From Firmicutes bacterium ADurb.Bin153 (GTDB lineage Bacteria > Bacillota > DTU025 > MWDF01): 61,024 nucleotides of DNA. The notes below the pieces were generated by a model. It did not search any database. It was not told where the DNA came from and saw only the letters and a program-made list of their open reading frames with translations. Both the position numbers and the translations under genes were made by a program. Positions 60,506 through 61,024 of this stretch are shown here, in pieces (position 1 is the first letter of the stretch; each line of letters begins with the position of its first letter). The stretch is from the NCBI GenBank assembly GCA_002070415.1, contig MWDF01000003.1, positions 57,960-118,983 of the forward strand, read 5' to 3'.

Positions 60506-61015
60506 ATGCGCCGTACAGATACTATCTTCGGAATGATAATCATAGCAGTGGCCGGGGCCTTCGCAGTGATGAGCCTGATGATGCCGTGGGACGGCTCGGA
60601 GTGGGGCGTCATCGCGGCCCCGGGGCTGGTGCCCCTGATACTCTCCACCCTGCTGATGATCACCGGGCTTACGCTCCTGCTTAGGGCCGTACTCTCGAAA
60701 GGGTTCTACAAATCCCTAGAAGAGCAGAAGGACGCTGAAGCTGACGACAACGGCTGCGAGAAGCAGGGCCAGAGCGAGAGGCTCAACAAGGAGCCCGCCT
60801 GGAAGCGGATCCTGATAACGATCGGCCTTTCGGCGGCATACATATTCGTCCTTCTAGGAAGGTTGCCCTACATGGTTTCCACCGGGCTTTTCGTGGCCGG
60901 TTTCATCTTCACGTTCAAGGGCGGCGGCGTAGTCAAGTCCGTCCTCATCGGGGCTTTCACCTCGGTGGGCGTATGGCTCGTGTTCGAGAAGGTATTCCTG
61001 GTAGCTCTACCATAG
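60506..61015 (+). CDS. TTT transporter small membrane subunit, TctB type
   Basis: Membrane protein of 169 residues with four hydrophobic spans (about 7-25, 37-57, 102-120, 128-165) and a charged loop between the second and third, as in TctB. The start MRRTDTIFGMIIIAVAGAFA and the PWDGSEWGVIAAPGLVPLIL block fit the family. ATG after CAGGAGTG. The large channel subunit TctA should follow beyond the right edge. Confidence 0.82.
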   Translation: MRRTDTIFGMIIIAVAGAFAVMSLMMPWDGSEWGVIAAPGLVPLILSTLLMITGLTLLLRAVLSKGFYKSLEEQKDAEADDNGCEKQGQSERLNKEPAWKRILITIGLSAAYIFVLLGRLPYMVSTGLFVAGFIFTFKGGGVVKSVLIGAFTSVGVWLVFEKVFLVALP

Positions 61016-61024
61016 GCCGGAAAG

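Overview
This window reads as chromosomal DNA of a GC-rich, diderm, peptide- and amino-acid-using anaerobe. Outer-membrane beta-barrels, lipoboxes, a tryptophanase and at least six different uptake systems (Liv, TAXI-TRAP, Pot, Dpp, TTT, MFS) sit within 61 kb. Heavy use of AGG (Arg) and ATA (Ile) codons and many TTG starts add to the picture. The best guess is Synergistota, but that is an inference from gene content, not from a marker gene. No rRNA, tRNA, insertion sequence, CRISPR array or prophage was recognised.

Region 1 (1-10.6 kb): a truncated tryptophanase at the left edge; a minus-strand surface operon of a subtilisin-like protease, a PorV/UPF0164-like barrel and a small barrel protein; a periplasmic 5'-nucleotidase; a secreted protein of unknown function; and a small lipoprotein with a paralogue at 23 kb.

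Region 2 (10.7-22.9 kb): the most unusual part. Two divergent transcription units flank an intergenic region that holds two copies of a 15-bp site. Leftward run a KAS III-like protein, a FabG-like reductase and a complete Liv transporter whose LivM permease is fused to an alpha/beta hydrolase. Rightward run a regulator made of two TetR units in one chain, a second KAS III-like protein lacking the catalytic His and Asn, an acetyl-CoA hydrolase/transferase and a thiolase. I read this as one regulon for uptake, hydrolysis and CoA-dependent breakdown of an unidentified acid or ester.

Region 3 (23-46.5 kb): a sugar nucleotidyltransferase, an ABC exporter with folK, a TAXI-TRAP system with a DUF1850 protein, a possible SecB-like orphan, a potABC system followed by three potD-like binding proteins, CorA, and a dppBCDF-type system led by a protein of unknown function.

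Region 4 (46.5-61 kb): a two-component system with four 11-bp-phased repeats upstream, an MFS transporter, a DUF6512 protein and a divergent XRE regulator pair with a clear operator. Then comes a sugar-acid operon: LacI regulator, UxuB-like reductase, gluconokinase-like FGGY kinase, LarA-type nickel-pincer epimerase and 6-phosphogluconate dehydrogenase. It fits a route fructuronate > mannonate > gluconate > 6-phosphogluconate > ribulose 5-phosphate. A divergent Gfo/Idh/MocA dehydrogenase and a TTT transporter (cut off at the right edge) share a promoter region with a perfect 14-bp LacI-type palindrome.
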